Below are positions 15,513-24,166 of a DNA stretch of 64,000 nucleotides, piece after piece. The first letter of the stretch is position 1. Each line of letters opens with the position of its first letter. The notes under the pieces are model-generated. The model was given only the letters and a program-made list of their open reading frames with translations. It was not told the DNA's origin and made no database searches. The position numbers and the translations under genes are program-made. Origin of the DNA: Streptomyces atratus (GTDB taxonomy: Bacteria; Actinomycetota; Actinomycetes; Streptomycetales; Streptomycetaceae); assembly GCF_014648655.1 (NCBI RefSeq), contig NZ_BMRN01000018.1:62001-126000 (forward strand), read 5' to 3'.

Positions 15513-16528
15513 CCCTTCAGCGCCGTCTTCTCGTCCCAGTAGTCCGCGACGGCCTTCGGCTTGCTGACCATGCCCGCCTCGGCGAAGACGTCGATGGTCT
15601 GCTGCCAGTCGGCCTCGTTGTTCACTCCGGGCGCCTTCCCCTCGGTCGACGAGGTGTGCAGCAGAGTGAGCGTCGTCTTGAACTGCTCGGCCAGGACGGT
15701 GGTCGGCGGCAGCTGTTCCGAGGCTCCGTCCATCGCCGCGACCGCCGGCCCGGGGGCCTTTTCGGCGGCCGCCCACGACTCGCTGACCGCCTGCACCATG
15801 CGCCCGGCGAGTTCGGACTTCGTGGCGAGGATCTTCTGTCCGGCGAGCAGACCGTTGGAGTAGAAGTTCAGCCCGTTCTCGGAGAATCGCAGATACGAGA
15901 CCTGCTTCTTGGCCTTGTCCTGCATGGTGGGGCCCTGGTCGCTGGCGTAGCCCAGGAGTCCGTCGGTCTTCCCGGAGATCACCGCGGCGATCTTGCCCGC
16001 CGGGTCGGTGTTCTGGACCTTGACGTCCGACGCGTCGAGGCTGTTCTTCTTCAGGAAGATCGGGAAGGTCTTGGAGAGCGCGTCACCGGCGGTCCCCGCG
16101 ATGGTCTTTCCCTTGAGATCCGCAGGCGACTCGATGCCCTCGGCGTCGAAGGACTGCACCGAAGCCGGGGTGGTCTGGAGGAAGACTCCGAGGCTCTTCA
16201 CCTGGACGCCCTGGTCGACGCCCGCGAGCAGTGCCGGGGTGTCGGCCCAGCCGAAGTCGGTCTGGCCCGCGGCGGTGGCCTGCACCGTCTTCTGCGAGCC
16301 CTGACCGGCCTGGATCTTCAGGTCGATGCCGTGCTTCTCGAAGATCTTCTGCTGCTTGCCGTAGTAGAACGGCGCGTGTTCGCCGTACGGATACCAGTTG
16401 AGCGTCAGCGTGACCTTGTCCAGCTTCTTGCCCGAGTCGCTCGTGGTGGTCGACGCATCGTTGCCACCGCAGGCCGTGGCCACCAGGACGAGGGGTACGA
16501 CACCGATCAGGAGTCTGCGCGCATGCAT
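15509..16528 (-). CDS. NMT1/THI5-like ABC substrate-binding lipoprotein
   Basis: 339 residues. A lipoprotein signal peptide (MHARRLLIGVVPLVLVATAC) places the lipid-modified Cys at residue 20. The mature part has the NMT1/THI5-like periplasmic-binding fold: LTLNWYPYGEHAPFYYGKQQ, VQATAAGQTDFGWADTPALL, LKGKTIAGTAGDALSKTFP, ISGKTDGLLGYASDQGP. Members bind pyrimidine precursors of thiamine, riboflavin, nitrate, sulfonates or similar small molecules. The LNWYP start of the mature domain resembles pyrimidine-precursor binders, but I see no thiamine riboswitch, and a LacI regulator is unusual for thiamine. The ligand is left open. Start ATG 16528. Confidence 0.85.
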   Translation of the reverse strand: MHARRLLIGVVPLVLVATACGGNDASTTTSDSGKKLDKVTLTLNWYPYGEHAPFYYGKQQKIFEKHGIDLKIQAGQGSQKTVQATAAGQTDFGWADTPALLAGVDQGVQVKSLGVFLQTTPASVQSFDAEGIESPADLKGKTIAGTAGDALSKTFPIFLKKNSLDASDVKVQNTDPAGKIAAVISGKTDGLLGYASDQGPTMQDKAKKQVSYLRFSENGLNFYSNGLLAGQKILATKSELAGRMVQAVSESWAAAEKAPGPAVAAMDGASEQLPPTTVLAEQFKTTLTLLHTSSTEGKAPGVNNEADWQQTIDVFAEAGMVSKPKAVADYWDEKTALKG

Positions 16529-16566
16529 GGACTGGCCCTTCTCGCGACGAAATCGGTATGACGGAG

Positions 16567-17430
16567 TCAGTACGTGGTGGTGGCGGAGGCGTCCCGGCGG
16601 CTGGCGTGCCACGGGAGCAACAGCATTTCGGCGATCTCCACGGCGACGAAGAGCACGACGCCGATGAGTGACATCACGAGCAGCCCGGCGAAGAGCATCG
16701 GGGTGTCGAGGTTGCCGTTGGCCTGGAGGATCACATAGCCCAGGCCCTCGTTGGCGCCGACGAACTCGCCGACGACCGCACCGGTGACCGCCAGGGTGAC
16801 CGCGACCTTGAGCCCGGAGAAGAGATGCGGGAGCGAGGCCGGAAAGCGAATCTTGAGGAAGGTCTGCCAGGGCCGCGCGCCCATGGTCGCCGACAGCTGG
16901 AGCATCTCCGGGTCGACCGCCTTGAGGCCGGTGACCATGGAGATCACGACGGGGAAGAAGGCGATGAGCACGGCGATGAGAATCTTCGGCTCGATACCGA
17001 AGCCGAGCCAGACGACGAACAGCGGCGCGATCGCGATCTTCGGTACGACCTGGGCGAACAGCAGAATGGGATAGAGCGTGCGCTCGACGGTCGAGGAGTA
17101 CACCATGACGACTGCCGCCAGTACCCCGACGGCCACGGCGATCAGGAAGCCGAGCAGCGTTTCGTATGTGGTCACCCAGGTGTGCTGCCAGAGATAACCG
17201 GCCTTGCCGGTAAGGACATCGAGGGTCGCCCCGGGTGACGGTACGAGATACGGCTTCACCAGCTCCGCCGCCGAGATCACCCACCAGACGGCGAAACAGA
17301 CCAGCAGCAGGGCGACGGGCCGCCAGCTCTGCTCGGCCGCCCGCGCGAAGCGCTCCCCCGCCGAGGGACCGGCCCGCCGGACAACTCCCTCCGCTTCAGG
17401 GGGACTTTTGGTCAACGCGCTCTGGCTCAC
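16567..17430 (-). CDS. ABC transporter permease, SsuC/TauC-like
   Basis: 287 residues with about six membrane segments: PVALLLVCFAVWWVISA, LLGFLIAVAVGVLAAVVMVY, LYPILLFAQVVPKIAIAPLF, ILIAVLIAFFPVVISMV, VTLAVTGAVVGEFVG and MLFAGLLVMSLIGVVLFVAV. The cytoplasmic coupling loop (ATMGARPWQTFLKIRFPASL) has the BPD_transp_1 pattern. First gene of the minus-strand operon permease, binding protein, ATPase. Its start codon (17430) lies about 70 bp downstream of the perfect LacI-type palindrome at 17501, so repression by the divergent regulator is likely. Confidence 0.9.
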   Translation of the reverse strand: MSQSALTKSPPEAEGVVRRAGPSAGERFARAAEQSWRPVALLLVCFAVWWVISAAELVKPYLVPSPGATLDVLTGKAGYLWQHTWVTTYETLLGFLIAVAVGVLAAVVMVYSSTVERTLYPILLFAQVVPKIAIAPLFVVWLGFGIEPKILIAVLIAFFPVVISMVTGLKAVDPEMLQLSATMGARPWQTFLKIRFPASLPHLFSGLKVAVTLAVTGAVVGEFVGANEGLGYVILQANGNLDTPMLFAGLLVMSLIGVVLFVAVEIAEMLLLPWHASRRDASATTTY

Positions 17431-17500
17431 TGTGAACTCCCGCCGCTTCGGGTGCAGTTGTGGAGAGCTGTGCGATCCTGCGATGACGAGAAGGCGCTTT

Positions 17501-17516
17501 CAGAAAGCGCTTTCTG
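17501..17516. promoter_or_regulatory. LacI-type operator CAGAAAGCGCTTTCTG
   Basis: A perfect 16-bp palindrome centred on GC, the classic form of LacI/GalR-family operators, sits between the divergent ABC operon and the LacI gene. A further half-site-like GCGCTTTC precedes it at 17494. Confidence 0.75.
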
Positions 17517-17613
17517 ATAAGGTTTTCGCCACGCTAATGACTGCCTGCACGCACGGTCAATAGGTCGTCGACAAGTTTCGGGGCCTTCCACCACCGCGCC
17601 CTTGGGGGTCGAG

Positions 17614-18699
17614 TTGAGTGAACGGGGAACACCGCACCACCCGGAGCCGCGCGGCGGCCTTCCCGCAACGGCGCATGTGACGCTCGACGCCGTGGCCCGG
17701 GAGGCCGGGGTATCCCCCGCCACCGCCTCGCGCGCCCTCAACGGCACGACCCGGGTACGCGACGATCTGCGAGAGCGGGTGCGGGCGGCGGCGGAGCGGC
17801 TTGATTACATCCCCAACGCCCATGCGCAGGCTCTCGCGAATTCCACCAACAACCGTACAGTGGGCGTCATCTGTCACGACGTCAGCGATCCGTACTTCGC
17901 GGCCGTGTCGAGTGGCGTGATGCGCGCCGCGGCCGAGCAGGATCTGCTGGTGATGCTGGCCTCCACCTTCCGGGAACCCGCCCGGGAGATCGCCTACGTC
18001 TCGATGCTGCGGGCTCAGCGCGCCCGGGCGATCCTGCTCATCGGCTCCGGCTTCCAGGACCGGGCGTGGGAGCGGGCCCTGGATGCCGAACTGGAGCCCT
18101 ACGTACGGGGCGGGGGGCGAGTGGCCGTCGTCAGCAGGCATCGCAGCCTGCGGGTGGACACCGTGCAGCCGGAGAACCGGGCGGGGGCGGCCGCGCTCGC
18201 CCGGACACTGGTGGGTCTCGGGCACCGCACGTTCGCGGTGCTCACCGGCCCACCCGCGCTGACCACTGTCTCCGACCGGCTCACTGGCTTCCGGGAAGGG
18301 CTCGCGGATTCGGGAATCGGGCTCGACCGGGTCGTGGAGGGCGCGTTCACTCGCGACGGCGGGTATGCGGCAGCCCGGCGGTTGCTGGCCTGCGGCCGGC
18401 CGCGGCCGACCTGTGTGTTCGCGGTCACCGACGTGATGGCGGTCGGGGCGCTCGCCGCGCTGCGGGAGGAGGGGCTGCGGGTGCCGGAGGATGTCTCGCT
18501 CGCCGGGTTCGACGACATTCCGCTGGTACGGGAGTTGTCGCCGGCGCTCACCACGGTGGCGCTGCCGCTGACCTCGATGGGCGAGGACGTGATCGCGCTG
18601 GCGCTGCGGGAGCCGTCCGCGGGGCGGCGGGCCCGGGTGGTGCGGGTGGCGGGAGAGGTGGTGGTGCGGGCGAGTACGGGAACGCCACCGGTCGGGTGA
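17614..18699 (+). CDS. LacI-family transcriptional regulator
   Basis: About 361 residues. The N-terminal LacI HTH is VTLDAVAREAGVSPATASRA followed by LNGTTRVRDDLRERV and the hinge. The periplasmic-binding-like effector domain shows NRTVGVICHDVSDPYFAAV, ILLIGSGFQDRAW, GLGHRTFAVLTGPPALTTV, CVFAVTDVMAVGALAALREE and VSLAGFDDIPLVRELSPALT. TTG 17614, with GGGGG 5 nt upstream, is my preferred start; TTG 17602 is possible. The gene is divergent from the NMT1-type importer and shares its intergenic region with the perfect operator at 17501. Sugar-like or other small-molecule control of the importer is inferred. Confidence 0.9.
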   Translation: MSERGTPHHPEPRGGLPATAHVTLDAVAREAGVSPATASRALNGTTRVRDDLRERVRAAAERLDYIPNAHAQALANSTNNRTVGVICHDVSDPYFAAVSSGVMRAAAEQDLLVMLASTFREPAREIAYVSMLRAQRARAILLIGSGFQDRAWERALDAELEPYVRGGGRVAVVSRHRSLRVDTVQPENRAGAAALARTLVGLGHRTFAVLTGPPALTTVSDRLTGFREGLADSGIGLDRVVEGAFTRDGGYAAARRLLACGRPRPTCVFAVTDVMAVGALAALREEGLRVPEDVSLAGFDDIPLVRELSPALTTVALPLTSMGEDVIALALREPSAGRRARVVRVAGEVVVRASTGTPPVG

Positions 18700-18763
18700 C
18701 CGGCGGCGTTCAGGTGCCGAAGGGCCCTTCCTCGTGATCCGCCCGGTGACGGAGGGCGGACCA

Positions 18764-20980
18764 CTACGGGTGGACGAGAACCTGGGAGAGTGCCACGCGT
18801 CCCGTACCGGAGGCCACGATCTTCACCGTGCGGGTCCGGCTGTCCAGGTTCAGGACCGTCGGGCGCAGCGCCTTCCCGCTGACGTGCACCGTCGCGTCGT
18901 CGGTGACGACATCGAAGTCGGCTGTCGTGGAGGAGGAGTTGTTCCAGATCTCGATCTGACGGACGCGCTGCTCGCTGCCCAGATCGACCTGCCACCAGGC
19001 GCCCGCCTCGGACAGCGTGCGGGTGTCCGTGTTGGTGTCGGCGTCCAGCGCGAGCGCCGCGGCCGCCGTGCCCTCGGTGGAGGACTGGGTCGCGGTGCCG
19101 GTACGGGCCAGGTCGGTCCGCAACTGCTCCACCGGGCCGCCGTGGGCGCCTGCCCGGCCTGCGACGGCGAGGGCTTCGGCCGGCAGTCGGTCCAGACCGG
19201 TGAGGTTGTCCGTCATGACCGAGCCCGTGCCGCCGAGTGCCGGCGCCGCCGTGTCGGTCCAGTTGCCCCGGGCGGTGTTCTGGATGCCGTAATCCGCCCA
19301 GTTCGAGACCCACTTGTAGCCGATGCGGGTGATGACGTTGCTCTCGACGACGATGTGCGAGGACTGTTCGTCTAGGTAGATGCCGTTGCCGTCGCGCTCG
19401 GTGTTGCCGAAGGCGGAGCGGTTGATGTAGTTGCCGGAGACGACCGTGCCCGGCTGCGCGCCCTGGGTGTAGATCGCGCCGCCGTCGTGCTGTGCCTGGG
19501 CAACTTCCATGACATCGGTGATGCGGTTGTCGGTCACCTTGTTGTCGCGCAGCACGGACTTCTGGGCCTCGGGCTGGTTCCAGCCCCAGCCGACCGAGAT
19601 CCCGGAGTACGGAAGATGGTCCAGGCTGTTGTGGTCGACGGTCAGCGCGGCCTCGTAACCGGCCCAGATGCCCACCGAGTCGGTGTATTCGACGCCGGAG
19701 CGGGTGATGGTGTTGTACGCGATCGTGTTCCGCTCCCCCGCGAGCGCCGCCTGGGGCATCGGCTCGGTGTCGCCCACGTACACCGCGCCCGAGGACAGAT
19801 CGGTGAAGGACGAGCGGGTCAGGGAACTGTCCTTGGTGCCGGCCTCAAGGATGGCGCCCGCTCCGCCGAGCCGGCTGAACCGGGCGTTCTCGATGCTGAT
19901 GTGCTGTCCGCCGCGGACGGTGACCGCGGCGGACGGCTTGGTGTAGAAGCGGCCCGCATGGTCGACGGGGCCGGTGGCTCCGGTCAGGGTGAGACCGGCC
20001 TGCATGCCCGCATAGCCCTCATCCGTGTCGGGCTGGTGGTAAGCCGCATACGCGAAGCCGATCCCGTCCACGGTGACGTCGTGGGCACCGTCGACGACGA
20101 GCAGCTGTTCGGTGTGCGGAGTGACGGCCTGCGCGAGGCGCATGTTCTCGCCCTTGCGCGGCAGGTACGTGACGGTGCGGTTCTGCGAATTCCACACGAA
20201 CTCGCCCGGCTGGTCGAGGAGTTCGGAGGAATTCTCGAAGAAGGCGACGCCGCTGTAGCGGGTGGAGTCGACCGCGGTGGAGTCCCAGGCGGGTCCGGTG
20301 CGGTTGGTGCCGCTCGCCGAGTTGGTCCAGCAGGGCTGGGCGAACGTCATGACGTCGCCGCTGACGCCGGTGATCCGGCAGTGGTAGTTGCGCCAGCGGA
20401 CCCGGATGACGGCTTCGGCGTCGGTGGGGCGCTGCCACCGGTCGATCCCGGTGGCGACGGCGCCGGTCATGCCGGTCCTGGTGGCGTCGCAGGTGCTCGC
20501 CGCGCAGGCCGCGCCCCGGGCGCGGGTGGCGCGCCTGCCGTCGATGAAGAGCTGGCGGGGGGTGACGCCGGCCGGGACGTCGGCGGTCCAGGTGCCGTCG
20601 GCGTTCCGCCGCCACCCGGTGATGTCCTGTCCGCCGGAGAGAACGGGGCGGGCTCCGGGGGCCGCGGTCCAGGTGACCGTGCGGCCGTCCTTCCCGGAGT
20701 CGGCGGCGCCGAGCTTCAGGGGTTCGTCGCGCTTGTACGTACCGTTCTTCAGAAGTACGCGGACGTCGCGGCCGGTCTCGGCGCGTGCCTGGTCGCGGGC
20801 GCCTTCCGGGGTACAGGGGCGGGCGACGGTGCAGGTGGCGCCGTGTCCGTCCGGGGCTGCGTACAGGGTGCGGGGGCCGGGTGCGGCCTGGGCGGTCGGG
20901 GTGGCGAGGAGCGCGGCCAGGAAGACGGCGGTGGCGGCAGCGGCGGTTCCTCGTACGACGTTCAGGGAGCGGCGGTTCAC
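18764..20980 (-). CDS. secreted parallel beta-helix protein with F5/8-type C domain
   Basis: 738 residues from GTG 20980, which overlaps the stop of the M1 peptidase gene (GTGA). A Sec signal peptide (LNVVRGTAAAATAVFLAALL, ending AQA) is followed by TLYAAPDGHGATCTVARPCT, the entry strand of right-handed parallel beta-helix polysaccharide-acting proteins. Helix coils follow (VTVDGIGFAYAAYHQ, ISIENARFSRLGGAGAILEA, NTIAYNTITRSGVEYTDSVG, HIVVESNVITRIGYKW). The last ~130 residues form a discoidin/CBM32-like domain (WWQVDLGSEQRVRQIEIWNN). Members are polysaccharide lyases or glycoside hydrolases; catalytic residues cannot be assigned here. It is the distal gene of the importer operon, so it probably acts outside the cell on the polymer whose fragments are imported. 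Confidence 0.8.
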   Translation of the reverse strand: MNRRSLNVVRGTAAAATAVFLAALLATPTAQAAPGPRTLYAAPDGHGATCTVARPCTPEGARDQARAETGRDVRVLLKNGTYKRDEPLKLGAADSGKDGRTVTWTAAPGARPVLSGGQDITGWRRNADGTWTADVPAGVTPRQLFIDGRRATRARGAACAASTCDATRTGMTGAVATGIDRWQRPTDAEAVIRVRWRNYHCRITGVSGDVMTFAQPCWTNSASGTNRTGPAWDSTAVDSTRYSGVAFFENSSELLDQPGEFVWNSQNRTVTYLPRKGENMRLAQAVTPHTEQLLVVDGAHDVTVDGIGFAYAAYHQPDTDEGYAGMQAGLTLTGATGPVDHAGRFYTKPSAAVTVRGGQHISIENARFSRLGGAGAILEAGTKDSSLTRSSFTDLSSGAVYVGDTEPMPQAALAGERNTIAYNTITRSGVEYTDSVGIWAGYEAALTVDHNSLDHLPYSGISVGWGWNQPEAQKSVLRDNKVTDNRITDVMEVAQAQHDGGAIYTQGAQPGTVVSGNYINRSAFGNTERDGNGIYLDEQSSHIVVESNVITRIGYKWVSNWADYGIQNTARGNWTDTAAPALGGTGSVMTDNLTGLDRLPAEALAVAGRAGAHGGPVEQLRTDLARTGTATQSSTEGTAAAALALDADTNTDTRTLSEAGAWWQVDLGSEQRVRQIEIWNNSSSTTADFDVVTDDATVHVSGKALRPTVLNLDSRTRTVKIVASGTGRVALSQVLVHP

Positions 20981-22443
20981 GCGGAGGCCTTCCAGTCGGG
21001 GTGACCGGGCATGGGCGGGTTCACGGCTCCGAAGAGCCAGTCGCGCAGGAACGGGTCGAGGGACTTGTCGCCGGTGACGTCGACCGTGTGCCGGATGAAG
21101 GTCTCGCTGGTGCAGGTGGAGTCCTTGAAGCGCTTCACCCACTCACGCATCACCCGGTCGAACTGCCGCTGACCGATCCGAAGGCCGAGGGCGTACAGGA
21201 CGAGTGCGCCACCGTCATAGATATTGGTGCCGCCGAGCGCCTTCGGGAGTCCGGGCGGCCCGTCGGTGGCGCGGATGGCATCGAGCTTCGCGTACGTGGC
21301 CTTCATCTTGTCCTCGAAGACCGACCAGCCGCGCTCCTCGCCGTACAGGCCGGCGTAGTACACGGCGGGGCCCTCGTTGAGCCAGGCCTGCTGCCAGTCG
21401 TTCGGGGTGACCCAGTCGCCGAACCACTGGTGGACGAGCTCGTGGACCATGGTGGTCTCGTAGCCGGGCTGCCCGTTGGCGTTGAGCTTGAACCAGTTGG
21501 TGGAGAACAGGGAGAGGGTCTGGTTCTCCAGGGCGTCGGTGTAGCCGTCGTAGATGTGGACGCCGTAGACGGAGAACGGGTAGCGGCCGAACTTCGCCTC
21601 CAGCCAGGCCAGATGGTCCGCGGTACGGGCGACGATCGGACCGTACTTGTCCTCCTGTCCCTGCGGGACGATGTGCCGCAGCGGCAGTCCGCGGTGGCTG
21701 GTGCCGTACAGATAGGTGCCCTTGACGACGGCGATGCCGATGAGTTCGGTCGCCATGCGCTCGCGCAGGGCGAAGTGCCAGACGGTGGAGCCGTCGGCGC
21801 GCGGGGTCTTGTGGAGCAGTTCGCCGTTGGCGGCGGCGACATAGCCCTGCGGGGCGCTGATGTGGAAGGTCCACGTCGCCTTGTCGGACGGGGTGTCGTT
21901 GCAGGGCAGGAAGGTGTCGGCGCGGGAGGACTGGGCGGCGGAGGCGAAGCCGCCGTCGGTGCCGAACTTCCATCCGGTCAGCCCGAGTCGGGGCGCCTTG
22001 CCGTTGCCCCGGTAGCGCACCTCGACGGTGAACGCCTGCCCGTCGTGGAGCGGTCGGGCGGGGGTGATGGTGAGCTCCTGGCCGCTCTTGCCGGGCGAGA
22101 GCTCCCAGCCGGCGGGGCGGCCGGCGACGGTGACGGAGTCGATGGTGTGGCCGTCGGTGTCCAGGTTGACGGCGGACAGGTCCTGGGTGGCCTTGGCGTT
22201 GATTTTCACGACGGCGGTGAAGTCGTAGGTCACCGGGGTGAAGTCGAAGGTGAGGTCGTAGTGGACGACCTGGTATCCGCCGTTGCCGAGGGTCGGGAAG
22301 AGCGGGTCGCCGACGCCGTCGGAGCCGGGCTTCGGGTCGAAGCCGGGCGGCTGTGCGATGGCGGCCGAGCCGAGTGCGGGTACGGCGACCACCGCTGCCA
22401 CCGCCGCGCCGCCGAGTCTGAGGGCCGAGCGTCGCGTCGTCAC
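20977..22443 (-). CDS. exported M1-family metallopeptidase
   Basis: 488 residues from a GTG that overlaps the upstream stop (GTGA). A Tat signal (TTRRSALRLGGAAVAAVVAV) marks export. The gluzincin motif HELVHQWFGDWV has its first His near residue 334, with the downstream Glu in WLNEGPAVYY, the standard M1 zinc site. The exopeptidase strip is ALENQTLS in place of the canonical GAMEN, as often in bacterial exported members. The protein is shorter than full aminopeptidase N, lacking the C-terminal helical domain. Placement between a beta-helix protein and a binding lipoprotein of a saccharide importer suggests that protein is removed from a glycoprotein or proteoglycan substrate. Confidence 0.9.
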   Translation of the reverse strand: MTTRRSALRLGGAAVAAVVAVPALGSAAIAQPPGFDPKPGSDGVGDPLFPTLGNGGYQVVHYDLTFDFTPVTYDFTAVVKINAKATQDLSAVNLDTDGHTIDSVTVAGRPAGWELSPGKSGQELTITPARPLHDGQAFTVEVRYRGNGKAPRLGLTGWKFGTDGGFASAAQSSRADTFLPCNDTPSDKATWTFHISAPQGYVAAANGELLHKTPRADGSTVWHFALRERMATELIGIAVVKGTYLYGTSHRGLPLRHIVPQGQEDKYGPIVARTADHLAWLEAKFGRYPFSVYGVHIYDGYTDALENQTLSLFSTNWFKLNANGQPGYETTMVHELVHQWFGDWVTPNDWQQAWLNEGPAVYYAGLYGEERGWSVFEDKMKATYAKLDAIRATDGPPGLPKALGGTNIYDGGALVLYALGLRIGQRQFDRVMREWVKRFKDSTCTSETFIRHTVDVTGDKSLDPFLRDWLFGAVNPPMPGHPDWKASA

Positions 22444-24113
22444 TTCTTCCCCTTCTGGAAGGCGTCCTCGAATTCGCCGCGGGCCTGCTCGCCGCCCTTG
22501 GCCAGGTAGTCCTTGACGAGCTGGTCGTAGGCGGACATGGGCTTGCGGCCCGCGATGATGTCCTTGAGCGCGTCCTGCTTGAACGTGTAGAGGCTGCCGG
22601 ATCCCTTCGAGTCCCAGGTGGGCGAGGAGTACTGCAGCGTCGGGTCCTGCTCCATGATCGGAATCATCTTGGTGAAGGCGTCGTGGACGTGGCGCACGCC
22701 CTGTTCCGAGTCGGCACTGAAGATGGCGGGGACGGCGGAGGCCATGAACTTCCAGGGCACGGTGACGTCCTGGGTGCCCTGCTTGGTGAGGGCCGGGTTG
22801 CCCTTGGCGTCACGGGTGAAGTCCTCGCCCTCGACGCCGTAGTTGATGAGCGTGTACTCCTCGCTGCCGAACGGGGACGCGGCGAAGTCGGCCAGGGCCA
22901 GGATCTCCTTGACCCGGTCGCCGGACGCCTGCTTCACATGGGTGTTCTCCAGCTTGACGTTGTCCATCCAGGCGATGGCATCCTTGCCGAACGGGACGAA
23001 GGGGCGCGGGTCGTACTTCTTGTCGATCGCCTTCATGGAGGCGATGTAGCCGACGCCGGGCGCCAGGTAGGTGGGCATGCCGTCGTAGACGTAGGCGCCC
23101 TTGCCGTTCTTGAACATGTCCGTGTACTGGGCCTTCTGCGCCCCGGACATCTGCAGGGTTCCCGGATAGAAACAGCCCGCCTTGTACAGCTCGCGCGCGG
23201 TCTCCACGGCCTTGCGGTACTCCGGCGTCTCCAGGTCGGTGGTGAACTTGCCCGTCTTGGCGTCGAGCCGCCAGTAGTAGGGCGCGCCCGCGGACATCGC
23301 GAGCATGGTGGTGGCGCCCGCGATGATCGCGTACTGGTCCTTCTTGGGCCGGGTCAGCTCCCTGCACACCTCGACGAACCTGTCGAGGTCCGAGATCTGG
23401 GCGAGGTCGGTGACGCCGACCTCTTCGAAGAGGTCGTGGCGGTAGAAGCCGGCACCGCCGGTGCCGGTGCGGGCGATCGGGATGCCGTACAGCTTCCCGC
23501 CGAAGATGGCGGCCTGCCAGGCGCCCTTCGGGATCGCTGCCAGGTTCGGGTAGTCCTTGATCCTGTCCCCGGCGAGGTACGGAGTCAGGTCGGCGCACTT
23601 GGCCTGGAGGAAGGCAGCCTTGTTGTCGACGCCCCCGACCTCGGGGTACATGAAGAGATCGGGCAGGCTGTCGCTCGCGACCATGGTGGAGAACTTGGTG
23701 CCGTAGTCGTCGGCGGGGACGGCGGTGATGTTCACCTGGCCGCCCAGGAGCTTCTCGATCTCCTGCCAGGCGGCGTTCTTGCCGCGGGCGGGCGGCGGCG
23801 GGGAGAAGGTCTCCATCGTCGCGCTGATCGGCTTCGCCCCCTTCAGCGGGGTGCCCTTCGTGGCCCGCAGCGGCTTGGCCGGGTAGCTGAAGTAGCCCTG
23901 CGGAACACCAGCCGCGGTGCCCGCCAGATCGGGCTTGAGGCCGATGTTGCGGACCGCGGTGTCGGGGAGCAGCGAGGCGCTCTTGGCCTCCGCCTTCGCG
24001 GTCGTGCCGCCGTCGCCGCAGGCGGCGAGCAGCGGGGCGGCGGCCAGTGAGAGACCGACGCCCGCACCCATGCGGAACAGTGCTCTGCGGTTGATGGGGG
24101 TGGAGCTCGACAC
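22440..24113 (-). CDS. LipO-type ABC substrate-binding lipoprotein
   Basis: 557 residues. GTG 24113 has an AAGGAGA Shine-Dalgarno. The N-terminus carries a twin-arginine-like run and lipobox (NRRALFRMGAGVGLSLAAAP, LLAAC). The mature part is a large extracellular solute-binding protein family 1 member: VNITAVPADDYGTKFSTMVA, PDLFMYPEVGGVDNKAAFLQ, GIPIARTGTGGAGFYRHDLF, TWDSKGSGSLYTFKQDALKD. Size and partners (LplB- and YtcP-type permeases) place it in the LipO/YtcQ group, importers of oligosaccharides such as uronic-acid-containing fragments. No ATPase is encoded here; such systems share a housekeeping MsiK-like ATPase in Streptomyces. Ligand not determinable. Confidence 0.9.
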   Translation of the reverse strand: MSSSTPINRRALFRMGAGVGLSLAAAPLLAACGDGGTTAKAEAKSASLLPDTAVRNIGLKPDLAGTAAGVPQGYFSYPAKPLRATKGTPLKGAKPISATMETFSPPPPARGKNAAWQEIEKLLGGQVNITAVPADDYGTKFSTMVASDSLPDLFMYPEVGGVDNKAAFLQAKCADLTPYLAGDRIKDYPNLAAIPKGAWQAAIFGGKLYGIPIARTGTGGAGFYRHDLFEEVGVTDLAQISDLDRFVEVCRELTRPKKDQYAIIAGATTMLAMSAGAPYYWRLDAKTGKFTTDLETPEYRKAVETARELYKAGCFYPGTLQMSGAQKAQYTDMFKNGKGAYVYDGMPTYLAPGVGYIASMKAIDKKYDPRPFVPFGKDAIAWMDNVKLENTHVKQASGDRVKEILALADFAASPFGSEEYTLINYGVEGEDFTRDAKGNPALTKQGTQDVTVPWKFMASAVPAIFSADSEQGVRHVHDAFTKMIPIMEQDPTLQYSSPTWDSKGSGSLYTFKQDALKDIIAGRKPMSAYDQLVKDYLAKGGEQARGEFEDAFQKGKK

Positions 24114-24166
24114 CTGAATCTCCTTGAGAGAGGGGAAGGAAGGAGTGGGGGGGGCGGTGGCTGCGC

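Noticed and set aside
17431..17613. Thiamine (TPP) riboswitch before the NMT1/THI5-type importer
   Set aside because: No CUGAGA-type conserved core was seen; a LacI operator occupies the region.
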